A stretch of 64,000 bases of DNA, taken from Thiocapsa marina 5811. GTDB taxonomy: Bacteria > Pseudomonadota > Gammaproteobacteria > Chromatiales > Chromatiaceae. The position numbers and the translations under genes were made by a program. Below, one piece after another: positions 39,877 to 47,703 of this stretch (positions are counted from its first letter, which is position 1; every line of letters begins with the position of its first letter). The notes beneath the pieces were generated by a model. The model worked only from the letters and a program-made list of their open reading frames with translations, had not been told where the DNA came from and ran no database searches. The stretch lies in the NCBI RefSeq assembly GCF_000223985.1, contig NZ_AFWV01000007.1:124001-188000 (forward strand), given 5' to 3'.

Positions 39877-40505
39877 TGGGCGGGTTGCGCGCACCTTTGT
39901 TCATCACCCGCCATGTCCTGATCGCGCTGGTGGTCGGCGGTGTCGGCGGGGTGCTCTTTATGGCCTTTCTGATCGAGTTCGACCACTACACGAGCAGCGA
40001 TGCGTTCTGTACGACCTGCCACTCGATGACCTATGCCGATCAAGACTTTCGACAGACGGTCCACTACAACTCGGCCTCTGGGGTGCGCGCCTCCTGCGGT
40101 GACTGCCATGTCTCCGAAGGCGTCTTCGCGGCGACCTGGGACCATGCGGTCGGATCCAAGGATCTCTTCAAACAGCTGTTCGGGCCGGACTACGATGATC
40201 CGGTGATCAACGCCCTGCATCTACCCGAGGCCGCCTTCGCCGCACGCAGATGGTTTCGAGCGCGCGACTCGGCCACCTGCAAGCGTTGTCATACGTTGGA
40301 GGCGATCCAAGGCAAGCGCGCCGATACCGCGGCGATCCATCGCGAGGAGACGGACGGTAAGTCCTGTATCGACTGCCACTACAACCTGGTTCACCGCAAG
40401 GTACCGGACGAGAGCACCTTCAAGCGCGATGCCTGGAATCGAATGATCGAGGAGGAATTCGCTCTGGAGCCGGGAACGGCCGAGCGGCTGATGGGTGAGC
40501 ACTGA
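39876..40505 (+). CDS. NapC/NirT/NrfH-family tetrahaem quinol dehydrogenase
   Basis: A membrane-anchored cytochrome of 209 residues with one N-terminal TM helix (about 13-34, VLIALVVGGVGGVLFMAFLI) and four CxxCH sites near 45, 74, 135 and 164. The first haem is CTTCHSM, typical of NapC/NrfH where Met ligates haem 1. Such proteins pass electrons between the quinone pool and a periplasmic multihaem enzyme, here presumably the octahaem protein. The ATG overlaps the upstream TGA and has AGGAGG upstream. It is larger than NrfH mainly through the 80-135 insertion. Confidence 0.9.
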   Translation: MGGLRAPLFITRHVLIALVVGGVGGVLFMAFLIEFDHYTSSDAFCTTCHSMTYADQDFRQTVHYNSASGVRASCGDCHVSEGVFAATWDHAVGSKDLFKQLFGPDYDDPVINALHLPEAAFAARRWFRARDSATCKRCHTLEAIQGKRADTAAIHREETDGKSCIDCHYNLVHRKVPDESTFKRDAWNRMIEEEFALEPGTAERLMGEH

Positions 40506-40544
40506 GTCGGTGAGACAACTCCGTCGGTGCTCGCAGGTGTCGAA

Positions 40545-40766
40545 TCAGTGCTCGCAGTTGTCGAAATGGTGCCGTGACCAGGGTGAAACCGCGAGCGCAA
40601 AGCCGAGGCCCAGCGTCACGGCACCGCCGAGGACCGCGAGCAGTGCGAGGTGGGCGGTCGGCACCGGCAGCCCGGCGGTCTCCGCGATCACCAGCAGCAG
40701 GACGCCGGAGAGGAGTAGCCCGGCGGACACGACGACGGTAGAGCGCAACGTGGTGCAGGAGATCAT
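40545..40766 (-). CDS. Small two-helix membrane protein (73 aa)
   Basis: Unrecognised. Two TM helices (about 9-30 and 37-60; VVVSAGLLLSGVLLLVIAE and LALLAVLGGAVTLGLGFALAV) with a short tail HHFDNCEH. GGAGAG stands 5 nt before the ATG on the minus strand, and TTGTAT/TATGAA with 16-bp spacing precedes it, so it appears to be a genuine separately transcribed gene converging with the tetrahaem cytochrome gene. The His/Cys tail might bind metal. Its role is unknown. Confidence 0.6.
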   Translation of the reverse strand: MISCTTLRSTVVVSAGLLLSGVLLLVIAETAGLPVPTAHLALLAVLGGAVTLGLGFALAVSPWSRHHFDNCEH

Positions 40767-41027
40767 CGGATCTCTCCATCATTCATAACATAAGCAAATT
40801 CTAATACAAAAATCGCAGGATGCAACGCTGCGGGGGACGGCGAACCGTGATTCCGGTCGCATCCGAGGAATCTGCCGATTCGTCGAGGCGGGGAGGCGGT
40901 ATGTGCTCCGGCGGCGGAGCGAGGGGCGTTGGAGACTGCGCAGGGGCGCGTAGGGGCTGTCGGGGAGTGTAGGGCCGACTTCAGTCGCCCCTTAACCCCC
41001 CTTATGCGTCTTCAGTCTAAGGACGAT

Positions 41028-41048
41028 CCGGCCCGTTCGCCGGGCCGG
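41028..41048. terminator. Hairpin downstream of the PpiC-type isomerase gene
   Basis: CCGGCCCG, loop TTCGC, CGGGCCGG: a perfect 8-bp G+C-rich stem 8 nt past the isomerase stop (minus-strand transcription). No T-run follows. The rest of 40767-41055 shows no gene. Confidence 0.4.
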
Positions 41049-41055
41049 CAATGCG

Positions 41056-41925
41056 TTACTCGGACCCTTCCGCCGCGGCCTCGTCGGTCGGCTTGAGCTT
41101 CACGACATCTTCGTTGAGCTCGACCATGGCGCCGTCGCGCATCTCGGCGAGCTTCTCGGCGATCGTTTGGCGCTTGATCAAGAGGGCGAGCTGCGGCTCG
41201 GCATCTTCGAAGCTCGGGGGCTCGGCCTTGCGGGAGTCCTGCAGCTCGATCACATGCCATCCGAACTGGGTTTGAACCGGTGACTTGGTGAAGCTGCCGA
41301 CCTCCATCCCGGCGACCGCCTCGGAGAAGGGCGCAACCATCTGGTTGGCGTCGAACCAGTCAAGCTCGCCACCGTTCTTGCCGGTCGGTCCGAGCGAGTG
41401 CTCGCGCGCGAGATCGCCGAAGTCGGCGCCGCCCTCGAGCTCCTCGATGACCTTTTTGGCTTCTTCCTCGTCCTTCACGAGGATGTGGCGCGCCTTGTAC
41501 TCCGTCCGGGTGGCGTTCTTCTTTACATCCTCGTAGGCCTTCTTCAGATCCTCTTCGGTCGGCTCGATCTCCTCGGCCATCGCGGCCAGGGCGGCGTTGG
41601 AGAGGATCTTCATCCGCTGCAGATCGATGGCGACGGACACCTCGGGATCCTCCTCGAGCTTGCGTCGCGTGGCCTCCTGCGAGGCGACGACCAGACTCAT
41701 GAACTCGTTGAAGGCCTGCTCTTGCAGGGCCGGGGAATTCTCTCCCTGATTCTGTTGCAGGCGCTCCATGAAGAAGAGTCGAAACAGGTCCAGGTCGTAC
41801 GGGGTCCCGTTCACCGTTGCGATGATGACGTCCTCACCGGTTTCCGGCTCTTTGGCATCCTCGGCGAGGACTGTCCCGGCGGCCATCAGGGCGCAGAGCA
41901 TGAGCGTAAAGCGACTTGTTTTCAT
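41056..41925 (-). CDS. PpiC/parvulin-type peptidyl-prolyl isomerase, exported
   Basis: Periplasmic foldase of 289 residues with a Sec signal (about 1-21), a SurA-like helical N-terminal domain (about 30-140) and one parvulin domain (about 143-235; ARHILVKDEEEAKKVIEEL..., FGDLAREHSLGPTGKNGGELDWF, FGWHVIEL). The C-terminus is acidic (DEAAAEGSE). It lies in the order yciB-yciI-ppiC, an arrangement seen in other gammaproteobacteria, often together with bolA, which here is 3 kb away. It is one parvulin domain shorter than SurA. Confidence 0.93.
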   Translation of the reverse strand: MKTSRFTLMLCALMAAGTVLAEDAKEPETGEDVIIATVNGTPYDLDLFRLFFMERLQQNQGENSPALQEQAFNEFMSLVVASQEATRRKLEEDPEVSVAIDLQRMKILSNAALAAMAEEIEPTEEDLKKAYEDVKKNATRTEYKARHILVKDEEEAKKVIEELEGGADFGDLAREHSLGPTGKNGGELDWFDANQMVAPFSEAVAGMEVGSFTKSPVQTQFGWHVIELQDSRKAEPPSFEDAEPQLALLIKRQTIAEKLAEMRDGAMVELNEDVVKLKPTDEAAAEGSE

Positions 41926-42041
41926 GGTGATGATTTCCGTGTGTCAGATTCAGTGGCATCCGGGATTCCGGGGCGTACAAGGGGACGGGGCGCTCCAACG
42001 GGAGTCGTCCGTGGTTTTGCGACGATGGAAGCGCTCGGCCC

Positions 42042-42344
42042 TCAGGTTGGAAAGACCCGTTTAAAGGGCTTGACCTGCACCTCTCGGTAGACTCCGGCGT
42101 CCAGATAGGGGTCCGCGTCGGCCCATTGCTTGGCCGCGGACAGACTCGGGAATTCCGCCACGATGAGCGAACCGGAAAAGCCGGCCGTGCCGGGGTCCGG
42201 GCTGTCGATCGCGGGGTGAGGCCCTGCGAGGACCAGACGCCCTTCGTTCTGCAACGCCTCCAAGCGCGCGAGGTGGGCCGGTCTTGCACCGAGACGCGCC
42301 CCGAGACTGTCCGCTTTATCGACGGCGATGATGGCGTAAAGCAC
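42042..42344 (-). CDS. yciI: YciI family protein
   Basis: A 100-residue alpha/beta ferredoxin-fold protein: [31 protein letters not shown] and the His/Asp pair region AGPHPAIDS are YciI signatures, followed by [23 protein letters not shown]. The function is unsettled; a small hydrolase or dehydrochlorinase-like activity has been reported for some relatives. It follows yciB by 1 nt, so the two are co-transcribed. Confidence 0.92.
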   Translation of the reverse strand: MLYAIIAVDKADSLGARLGARPAHLARLEALQNEGRLVLAGPHPAIDSPDPGTAGFSGSLIVAEFPSLSAAKQWADADPYLDAGVYREVQVKPFKRVFPT

Positions 42345-42345
42345 G

Positions 42346-43020
42346 TCAGTCGGCCTCCAGGGTCGAGGGTTCGTCCTTCATGTGTCGGGACAGATAAATG
42401 GCCTGAGCGATCACGAACACGATCGTCATGCCCATCATACCGAAGAGCTTGAAATTGACCCAAACGTCTTCGCGCGCATGGGCGTTGTCGCAGAGCGCGA
42501 GAAGGTCTCCGCCGAAGCGCTCGGCGCAGGTCGAGAGGTCGATATCCTGAAGACCCGAGGCAAGGATCAAGGCTTCCCGGGCGCCGAAGAATCCGCTGCC
42601 GACATAGACGACGAAGAGATTGACGAGTCCGGTCACGAAGAAGAATCCGATCCACAGCATGTTCAGGCGTAGCCAGACGGCTGGAGGGATCTCGATGGCC
42701 TTGCCCATCATCCGCTCGATCAAGGGCCGCTCTCCGATGAATTGGCTGCCCAGAAAGACGGCCGCGAACAGCCAGTTCACGATCGTCGGTTTCCACATGA
42801 CGAAGATCGGATCCCGCAGGGCGAGCGTCAGCCCGCCGAACAGCACGAGCAGTCCGAGCGTGATCAGCGGCATGGTCTCGACCTGCCGCCGACGGATCCA
42901 CGACCAGCCCACCAGCACCGCGGAGGCGGCGATCGCGACCCCGGTCGCGACATAGATGCCCTCGAGCTTGTAGGCGGCAAAAAAGAGCAGGATGGGAAAG
43001 AAGTCGACGAGAAGTTTCAT
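42346..43020 (-). CDS. yciB: Inner-membrane septation protein YciB (IspZ), with insertion
   Basis: A polytopic inner-membrane protein linked to envelope integrity and septation. [51 protein letters not shown] and [24 protein letters not shown] are classical YciB segments. At 224 residues it is about 45 longer than E. coli YciB (179). The extra length is mainly a loop between VNLFVVYVG and WVNFKLFG (about 153-190) containing two Cys ([19 protein letters not shown]). The loop faces one side of the membrane and could be disulfide-bonded if periplasmic. Confidence 0.93.
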   Translation of the reverse strand: MKLLVDFFPILLFFAAYKLEGIYVATGVAIAASAVLVGWSWIRRRQVETMPLITLGLLVLFGGLTLALRDPIFVMWKPTIVNWLFAAVFLGSQFIGERPLIERMMGKAIEIPPAVWLRLNMLWIGFFFVTGLVNLFVVYVGSGFFGAREALILASGLQDIDLSTCAERFGGDLLALCDNAHAREDVWVNFKLFGMMGMTIVFVIAQAIYLSRHMKDEPSTLEAD

Positions 43021-43505
43021 GAGGCTCGGGTCGCCGAATCGGCGGGTTCAACACTGTTGGGGAACCATGCTTGCGCCGCCGCCCGAGGCGGCTCCTCGCC
43101 ATTCAGGCATTCGCGACGGCGGCAAACCGTCCGGACTGAAGGCGATCGACGTGTGCAGGGAAATCAAACTCGGTAAACGGTCAAGCATACGGTGATCGAG
43201 CGGGTAGGGCAAAGCCGTTCGGCGCTCGGCATCCTTCCCGGACGGGCCCATTGTCCGCCGCCCGATCCAGGTGTCGAGCGCTGCTCGGCGGGATCGCCGG
43301 TCATCGCTCGTCCGGGTTCCGAGCCGCGGGCGCGCGCAGCGCGTGAGACAGCACCCGTGTAGCGATCGCAGACGCCGATATTCTCGAGCGAATCCATCCG
43401 GTTGACGTGTATAGTTGCATCGGGTTTCCGGATTCGACTCCCGTCGAACCGTCGGTTGTCCGGCGGCTCCGGCGGGCTCGCAACTGACTGTAGAGGAGGT
43501 TTCAG
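43021..43505. other. 485-nt divergent intergenic region yciB / AGCS symporter
   Basis: No convincing gene. It contains small G+C-rich dyads (CGCCGA-A-TCGGCG at 43032-43044; GCCGCC...GGCGGC at 43075-43092) and TTGACG (43402-43407) next to TATAGT (43410), which do not have standard promoter spacing. It presumably holds both promoters. Confidence 0.4.
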
Positions 43506-44858
43506 GTGGAGGTGATCGCGGATTGGGTCGGTACGATCAACGGGCTCGTGTGGGGCCCGCCCATGCTGGTTCTCATCCTGGGAACCGGGCTCTTCCTGAT
43601 GGTCGGCCTGCGCTTGATGCCGATCCTCAAGCTCGGATACGGCTTCAAGAGATTGTGGGCCGGACGGCATTCTCAAGGCGAAGGCAATATCACGCCCTTC
43701 AATGCATTGATGACGTCGCTCGCGGCCACGGTCGGAACGGGCAACATCGCGGGTGTGGCCACGGCGATTGCGATCGGCGGCCCCGGTGCCCTGTTTTGGA
43801 TGTGGTGCACGGCGCTCGTCGGCATGGCCACCAAGTATGCCGAGGGCGTCTTGGCAGTGAAATACCGCGAGGTGGACGAGAAGGGCAACTATGTCGGCGG
43901 CCCCATGTATTACATCAAGAACGGGCTGGGTCGCCGCTGGCTCTGGCTCGGCACCGCCTTCGCGATCTTCGGGGGGCTTGCCGGATTCGGGATCGGCAAC
44001 ATGGTCCAGGCCAATTCGGTATCGCACGCACTCAGCGGGAGCTTCGCAATCCCGGAGCTCTGGTCGGGGATTGCGATGGCCGTGGTGGTCGGCCTGGTCC
44101 TGATCGGCGGTATTCGTTGGATCGCCCGGGTCGCCGGCAAGCTGGTTCCCTTCATGGCAATCGCTTATGTCATCGGCGGTCTCGTGGTGTTGGCCTTCAA
44201 CATCGAGCAGATTCCGCAAGCCGTCTACCAGATCGTGCTGCATGCCTTCTCGCCGACGGCCGCGGCGGGCGGGTTCGCGGGCGCCACGCTGATGATGGGC
44301 ATCCAGATGGGCGTGGCGCGGGGCATCTTCTCCAACGAGGCGGGCCTGGGCAGCGCTCCGATCGCGCATGCAGCGGCGCAGAGCAACGATCCGATCCAGC
44401 AAGGCACGGTCGCCATGCTCGGCACCTTCATCGACACCATCATTATCTGCACCATTACCGGGTTGGTCATCATGGTCACGGGGGTTTGGACGAGCGGAGA
44501 GACGGGGGCGGGACTGTCGTCCGCGGCATTCAGCGCCGGGTTGCCGTCGGTCGGCGGTTATATCGTCACCTTCGGGCTCGCCCTCTTTGCCTTCACGACC
44601 ATTTTGGGGTGGAGCGTCTACGGTGAACGCTGTATGGAATACCTGTTCGGGATTCGTGCGATCGTTCCCTTCCGGCTGGTTTGGGTCGCGGTCATTCCGG
44701 TCGGGGCGACGCTCGAGCTCGATTTCATCTGGCTGGTTGCCGATACACTCAATGCCCTGATGGCGATTCCCAATCTGGTCGCATTGCTCTTGCTCAGCCC
44801 GATCGTCTTTCGGATGACGCGTGAGTATTTCGCGGATCCGATCAACCGCCGAGCCTAG
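43506..44858 (+). CDS. Alanine/glycine:cation symporter (AGCS family)
   Basis: Sodium- or proton-coupled uptake of alanine or glycine. The 450 residues make about 11 TM helices; the family signature TVGTGNIAGVATAIAIGGPGALFWMW is present (about 77-102), as are GGPMYYI and GIFSNEAGLGSAPIAHAAA. It starts at a GTG, with GAGGAGG 7 nt upstream; no ATG is better placed. The TAG stop is the first triplet inside TIR element H, which fills the space to the convergent bolA. Confidence 0.95.
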   Translation: MEVIADWVGTINGLVWGPPMLVLILGTGLFLMVGLRLMPILKLGYGFKRLWAGRHSQGEGNITPFNALMTSLAATVGTGNIAGVATAIAIGGPGALFWMWCTALVGMATKYAEGVLAVKYREVDEKGNYVGGPMYYIKNGLGRRWLWLGTAFAIFGGLAGFGIGNMVQANSVSHALSGSFAIPELWSGIAMAVVVGLVLIGGIRWIARVAGKLVPFMAIAYVIGGLVVLAFNIEQIPQAVYQIVLHAFSPTAAAGGFAGATLMMGIQMGVARGIFSNEAGLGSAPIAHAAAQSNDPIQQGTVAMLGTFIDTIIICTITGLVIMVTGVWTSGETGAGLSSAAFSAGLPSVGGYIVTFGLALFAFTTILGWSVYGERCMEYLFGIRAIVPFRLVWVAVIPVGATLELDFIWLVADTLNALMAIPNLVALLLLSPIVFRMTREYFADPINRRA

Positions 44859-44940
44859 ACCGCGTCCAGCGCGAGATGCTCGCTTACGCGTAAGCTCGCC
44901 GTTTGATGCAGCTATGGCATTTAGCGGGGACGCGGTTTAA
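44855..44940. repeat. 86-bp TIR element, copy H, filling a convergent gene gap
   Basis: Left arm CTAGACCGCGTCC, right end GGGACGCGGTTTAA. The left end holds the symporter TAG (44856-44858) and the right end the bolA TAA (44937-44939, minus strand). The element is therefore exactly the whole intergenic region, and it separates two convergent genes like a terminator. Confidence 0.8.
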
Positions 44941-45260
44941 TTCGACGCCGCCTTCGATCCGCCCTGACAGGGCGGTGACGCCGGGGCCGCCCCGCCTTTG
45001 GCGAACCATTCTTCCGGCGTCCAGGTGTGCAGGGCGATGGCGTGGAGTCCGCCCTCGAGCTCGCTGCTCAGGGCGCGATTCAGGAGACGATGCCGCGCGA
45101 CCAAGGTCTTCTCCGCGAAGACCTCGCTGACCACCAGGATCTTGAAGTGGGATTCGGCACCGGGCGGCACCGAGTGCATGTGGCTTTCGTCCACGACCTC
45201 GAGATGCATCGGCTCGAAGGTGTTCTTCAGGGTGTCCTCGATGCGGGTTTTTCGGTTCAT
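44937..45260 (-). CDS. bolA: BolA family protein
   Basis: A 107-residue BolA-type protein: IEDTLKNTFEPMHLEVVDESHMHSVPPGAESHFKILVVSEVF, then ARHRLLNRALSSEL and HAIALHTWTPEEW are the family's hallmark segments, including the invariant His in RH. BolA proteins work with monothiol glutaredoxins in Fe-S handling and influence morphology and biofilm formation. The C-terminal tail (AKGGAAPASPPCQGGSKAASN) runs into the TIR element, whose arm supplies the stop; the last residues may have been altered by that insertion. Confidence 0.95.
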   Translation of the reverse strand: MNRKTRIEDTLKNTFEPMHLEVVDESHMHSVPPGAESHFKILVVSEVFAEKTLVARHRLLNRALSSELEGGLHAIALHTWTPEEWFAKGGAAPASPPCQGGSKAASN

Positions 45261-45380
45261 CTGGGCTCCGGTTCGGATCGCCCGTTCGGGCGCGTCCTCG
45301 TGAACTATGGCCCGTTCCTCGCCGACACAAGCGTGGATGCCGCCGATGTGTCCGCAGGCGACTCGACCGCTTTCCGGAGG

Positions 45381-45950
45381 CTACCCTTGCTCTGCCGAGA
45401 GACGCGCGACGACGGGCGGGTGACCGGCCTCGCGTGCGTGGTCCGCCGCCGAGCGCCCCGCGAAGTCCTTTAATGTACGATCGGCGCCGTGGCGCAGCAG
45501 GACCTCGACCGTCTCGTCATGACCCTTGCCGGCGCTCCAGATCAAGGCCGTCCAGCCTTCGGTCTGCTCTTGATGATCGATCATGGCGCCGTTGCGCAAG
45601 AGCAGATCCACGATCGGTGCATAATTGTTCGAGGCCGCGAGCATCATGGCCGTGTAACCGCCCTTGTCTTGGGCATCGATCTCGGCACCGGCCTCGAGGA
45701 GCCGCTCGACGACATCGATGTGCCCGTACAGCGCGGCCTTCATGAGCGGTGTCCAGTCGCAGCTGTCGCGGACATCGACCGTCGTCGACGGCTTCAAGAG
45801 GGCGTTCAAGGCGGAGAGATCCCCTTGCTCGGCAAGGTCGAGCAAGGCCGAACCCTCCGCTTTCGGGGTCGAGTCGGATTGATGAAAGGCCGCAAAGGCG
45901 ACGAGGATCGCGATCGCCGCGAGGGCGAGAATACGGATGAGGATGTTCAT
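45381..45950 (-). CDS. Exported ankyrin-repeat protein
   Basis: A 189-residue protein with an N-terminal hydrophobic anchor or signal (about 5-24, ILALAAIAILVAFAAF) and about four ankyrin repeats (ALLDLAEQGDLSALNALL, DWTPLMKAALYGHIDVVERLLEAGAEID, GYTAMMLAASNNYAPIVDLLLRNGAMID, GWTALIWSAGKGHDETVEVLLRHGAD). These build a protein-binding surface, probably in the periplasm. The partner is unknown. It lies 120 nt downstream of bolA's start on the same strand but is probably a separate unit. Confidence 0.88.
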   Translation of the reverse strand: MNILIRILALAAIAILVAFAAFHQSDSTPKAEGSALLDLAEQGDLSALNALLKPSTTVDVRDSCDWTPLMKAALYGHIDVVERLLEAGAEIDAQDKGGYTAMMLAASNNYAPIVDLLLRNGAMIDHQEQTEGWTALIWSAGKGHDETVEVLLRHGADRTLKDFAGRSAADHAREAGHPPVVARLSAEQG

Positions 45951-46132
45951 GGCCGCCTATTCTCCGGACCCGGAACCGGTCGGCCAATGCGAATCGGCAA
46001 CCCGAGGCTCGGACTCGGAGACCCTGTCCTCGCCGCGGGTCGAGCTGCCGCGGCGATCGGCCGCCACGCGATGACGCTGCAAACGGATGTGCGTGCCGAA
46101 GTTTGCCGGGGCGGCAAGCCATCGGCATCGCC

Positions 46133-47506
46133 TCAGAGAAAGGTGACCCCGACCTGGAACAGACGCTCGACCTCCGGGATGCGCGCCTTGTCCTGAAGGA
46201 AGAGGATGACGTGGTCCTCCGGTGCGATCACGGTGTCGTGGTGCGCCATGAGCACCTCGTCGCCGCGGACGATGGCGCCGATACTGGTGCCCCGCGGGAG
46301 TTTGATGTTCTCGATGCTGCGCCCGATGACCTTGCTCGAGGTCTCGTCGCCGTGGGCGATGGCCTCGATCGCCTCCGCCGCGCCGCGCCGCAGAGAATGC
46401 ACGACGACGACGTCGCCGCGCCGGATATGCTTGAGCAGGCTTCCGATCGTCGCCTGCTGCGGCGAGATGGCGATGTCGATGGCCCCGGATTGCACCAGCT
46501 CGACATAGGAGGGGCGGTTGATCAGGGCCATGACCTTGCGGGCGCCGAGCCGCTTCGCGAGCATTGCCGAGAGGATATTCGCTTCGTCGTCGTCGGTGAC
46601 GGCGCAGAAGACGTCGGTGTTCTCGATGTTCTCTTCCAGGAGCAGCTCGCGATCCGCCGCGTCGCCGTGCAGCACGATGGTCTTTTCGAGACTCTCGGCA
46701 ATGCGTTTGCAGCGTTTCAGATCGCGTTCGATGACCTTGACCCGATAGTTGACCTCCAGCGCCCCGGCGAGCCGCGTACCGATATTGCCGCCGCCGGCGA
46801 TGATCAGGCGCTTGTAGGGACGATCCAGTCGGCGCAGCTCGCTCATGACCGAGCGGATGTGTCCGGGGGCGGCGACGAAGAAGATCTCGTCGTCGGCCTC
46901 GATGACCGTATCGCCCTGCGGCTCGATCGCCCGATCATGACGGTAGATCGCCGCGACCCTGGCATCGACCTTGGGCATGTGCTCATGCAGGGTGCGAAGC
47001 TCGTGACCGACTAAAGGCCCGCCGTAATACGCCTTGACCGCGACCAGACGGATGCGTCCTCCCGCGAAGTCGAGCACCTGCAGGGTCCCGGGGTTTTCGA
47101 CCAGGCGCAGGATGTATTCCGTGACCAATGCCTCCGGACTGATCGGGTAATCGATCGGCAGGGCATCGGTTCCGAACAGCTTGGGTTGATCGAGAAAGCT
47201 CTGTGCCCGCACCCGGGCGATCTTGGTCGGGGTGTGAAACAGCGTGTAGGCGACTTGACAGGCCACCATATTGGTCTCGTCGCTGTTGGTGACCGCGATG
47301 ATCATGTCGGCGTCTTCCGCGCCCGCGCGGCGCAGCACGTCCGGGTGGGCGCCGTGGCCCAGGATGGTGCGCAGATCGAAGCGGTCCTGCAGCTCCCTGA
47401 GCAACTCAGGATTGTGGTCGACGACCGTAATGTCGTTGGCCTCGCTGACCAGATTGGCCGCCACCGAGGTTCCGACTTGCCCGGCCCCGAGAATAATAAT
47501 CTTCAT
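46133..47506 (-). CDS. trkA: Trk potassium uptake NAD-binding subunit TrkA
   Basis: Cytoplasmic regulatory subunit of the Trk K+ channel TrkH/TrkG. The 457 residues hold two RCK_N/RCK_C repeats; the first Rossmann motif is [16 protein letters not shown] and the second [17 protein letters not shown] (about 233). The usual E. coli length is 458. Its position after ntrX is typical for the rsmB-ntrYX-trkA block, but TIR elements I and I2 lie between them. Element I begins 4 nt upstream of the ATG, so the translation initiation region is element sequence with no clear ribosome-binding site. Confidence 0.97.
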   Translation of the reverse strand: MKIIILGAGQVGTSVAANLVSEANDITVVDHNPELLRELQDRFDLRTILGHGAHPDVLRRAGAEDADMIIAVTNSDETNMVACQVAYTLFHTPTKIARVRAQSFLDQPKLFGTDALPIDYPISPEALVTEYILRLVENPGTLQVLDFAGGRIRLVAVKAYYGGPLVGHELRTLHEHMPKVDARVAAIYRHDRAIEPQGDTVIEADDEIFFVAAPGHIRSVMSELRRLDRPYKRLIIAGGGNIGTRLAGALEVNYRVKVIERDLKRCKRIAESLEKTIVLHGDAADRELLLEENIENTDVFCAVTDDDEANILSAMLAKRLGARKVMALINRPSYVELVQSGAIDIAISPQQATIGSLLKHIRRGDVVVVHSLRRGAAEAIEAIAHGDETSSKVIGRSIENIKLPRGTSIGAIVRGDEVLMAHHDTVIAPEDHVILFLQDKARIPEVERLFQVGVTFL

Positions 47507-47509
47507 TGA

Positions 47510-47596
47510 TTAAACCGCGTCCGGAGTTTTCGTTTTTGTGGAGTGGGGGCTTGCGGTCTCGTCGCTCCACGGAGCGATTGGCGCGACGCGGTTTAA
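47510..47596. repeat. 87-bp TIR element, copy I
   Basis: Perfect 12-bp arms TTAAACCGCGTC / GACGCGGTTTAA. It directly abuts the trkA start codon region and is followed by a 19-nt A/T-only-rich spacer (AATAATAAAAATTAAATAC). Confidence 0.87.
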
Positions 47597-47615
47597 AATA
47601 ATAAAAATTAAATAC

Positions 47616-47703
47616 TTGAAGTGCGTCAGTGCCAAGCTCTGTAGGTACGCCGGACCTATGTTGCAGGTGCCGACCTGGACATGCCCCGCCTGACGCACTT
47701 CAA
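47616..47703. repeat. 88-bp TIR element, copy I2 (divergent arms)
   Basis: Arms TTGAAGTGCGTCAG / CTGACGCACTTCAA are perfectly complementary over 14 bp, yet differ from the family consensus at several positions on both sides. The right arm contains the TGA stop of ntrX (47700-47702, minus strand). Confidence 0.8.

Noticed and set aside
43164-44402. 412-codon open frame antisense to the AGCS symporter
   Set aside because: His/Asp/Gln-rich shadow of transmembrane codons; the symporter has a strong ribosome-binding site and family motifs.
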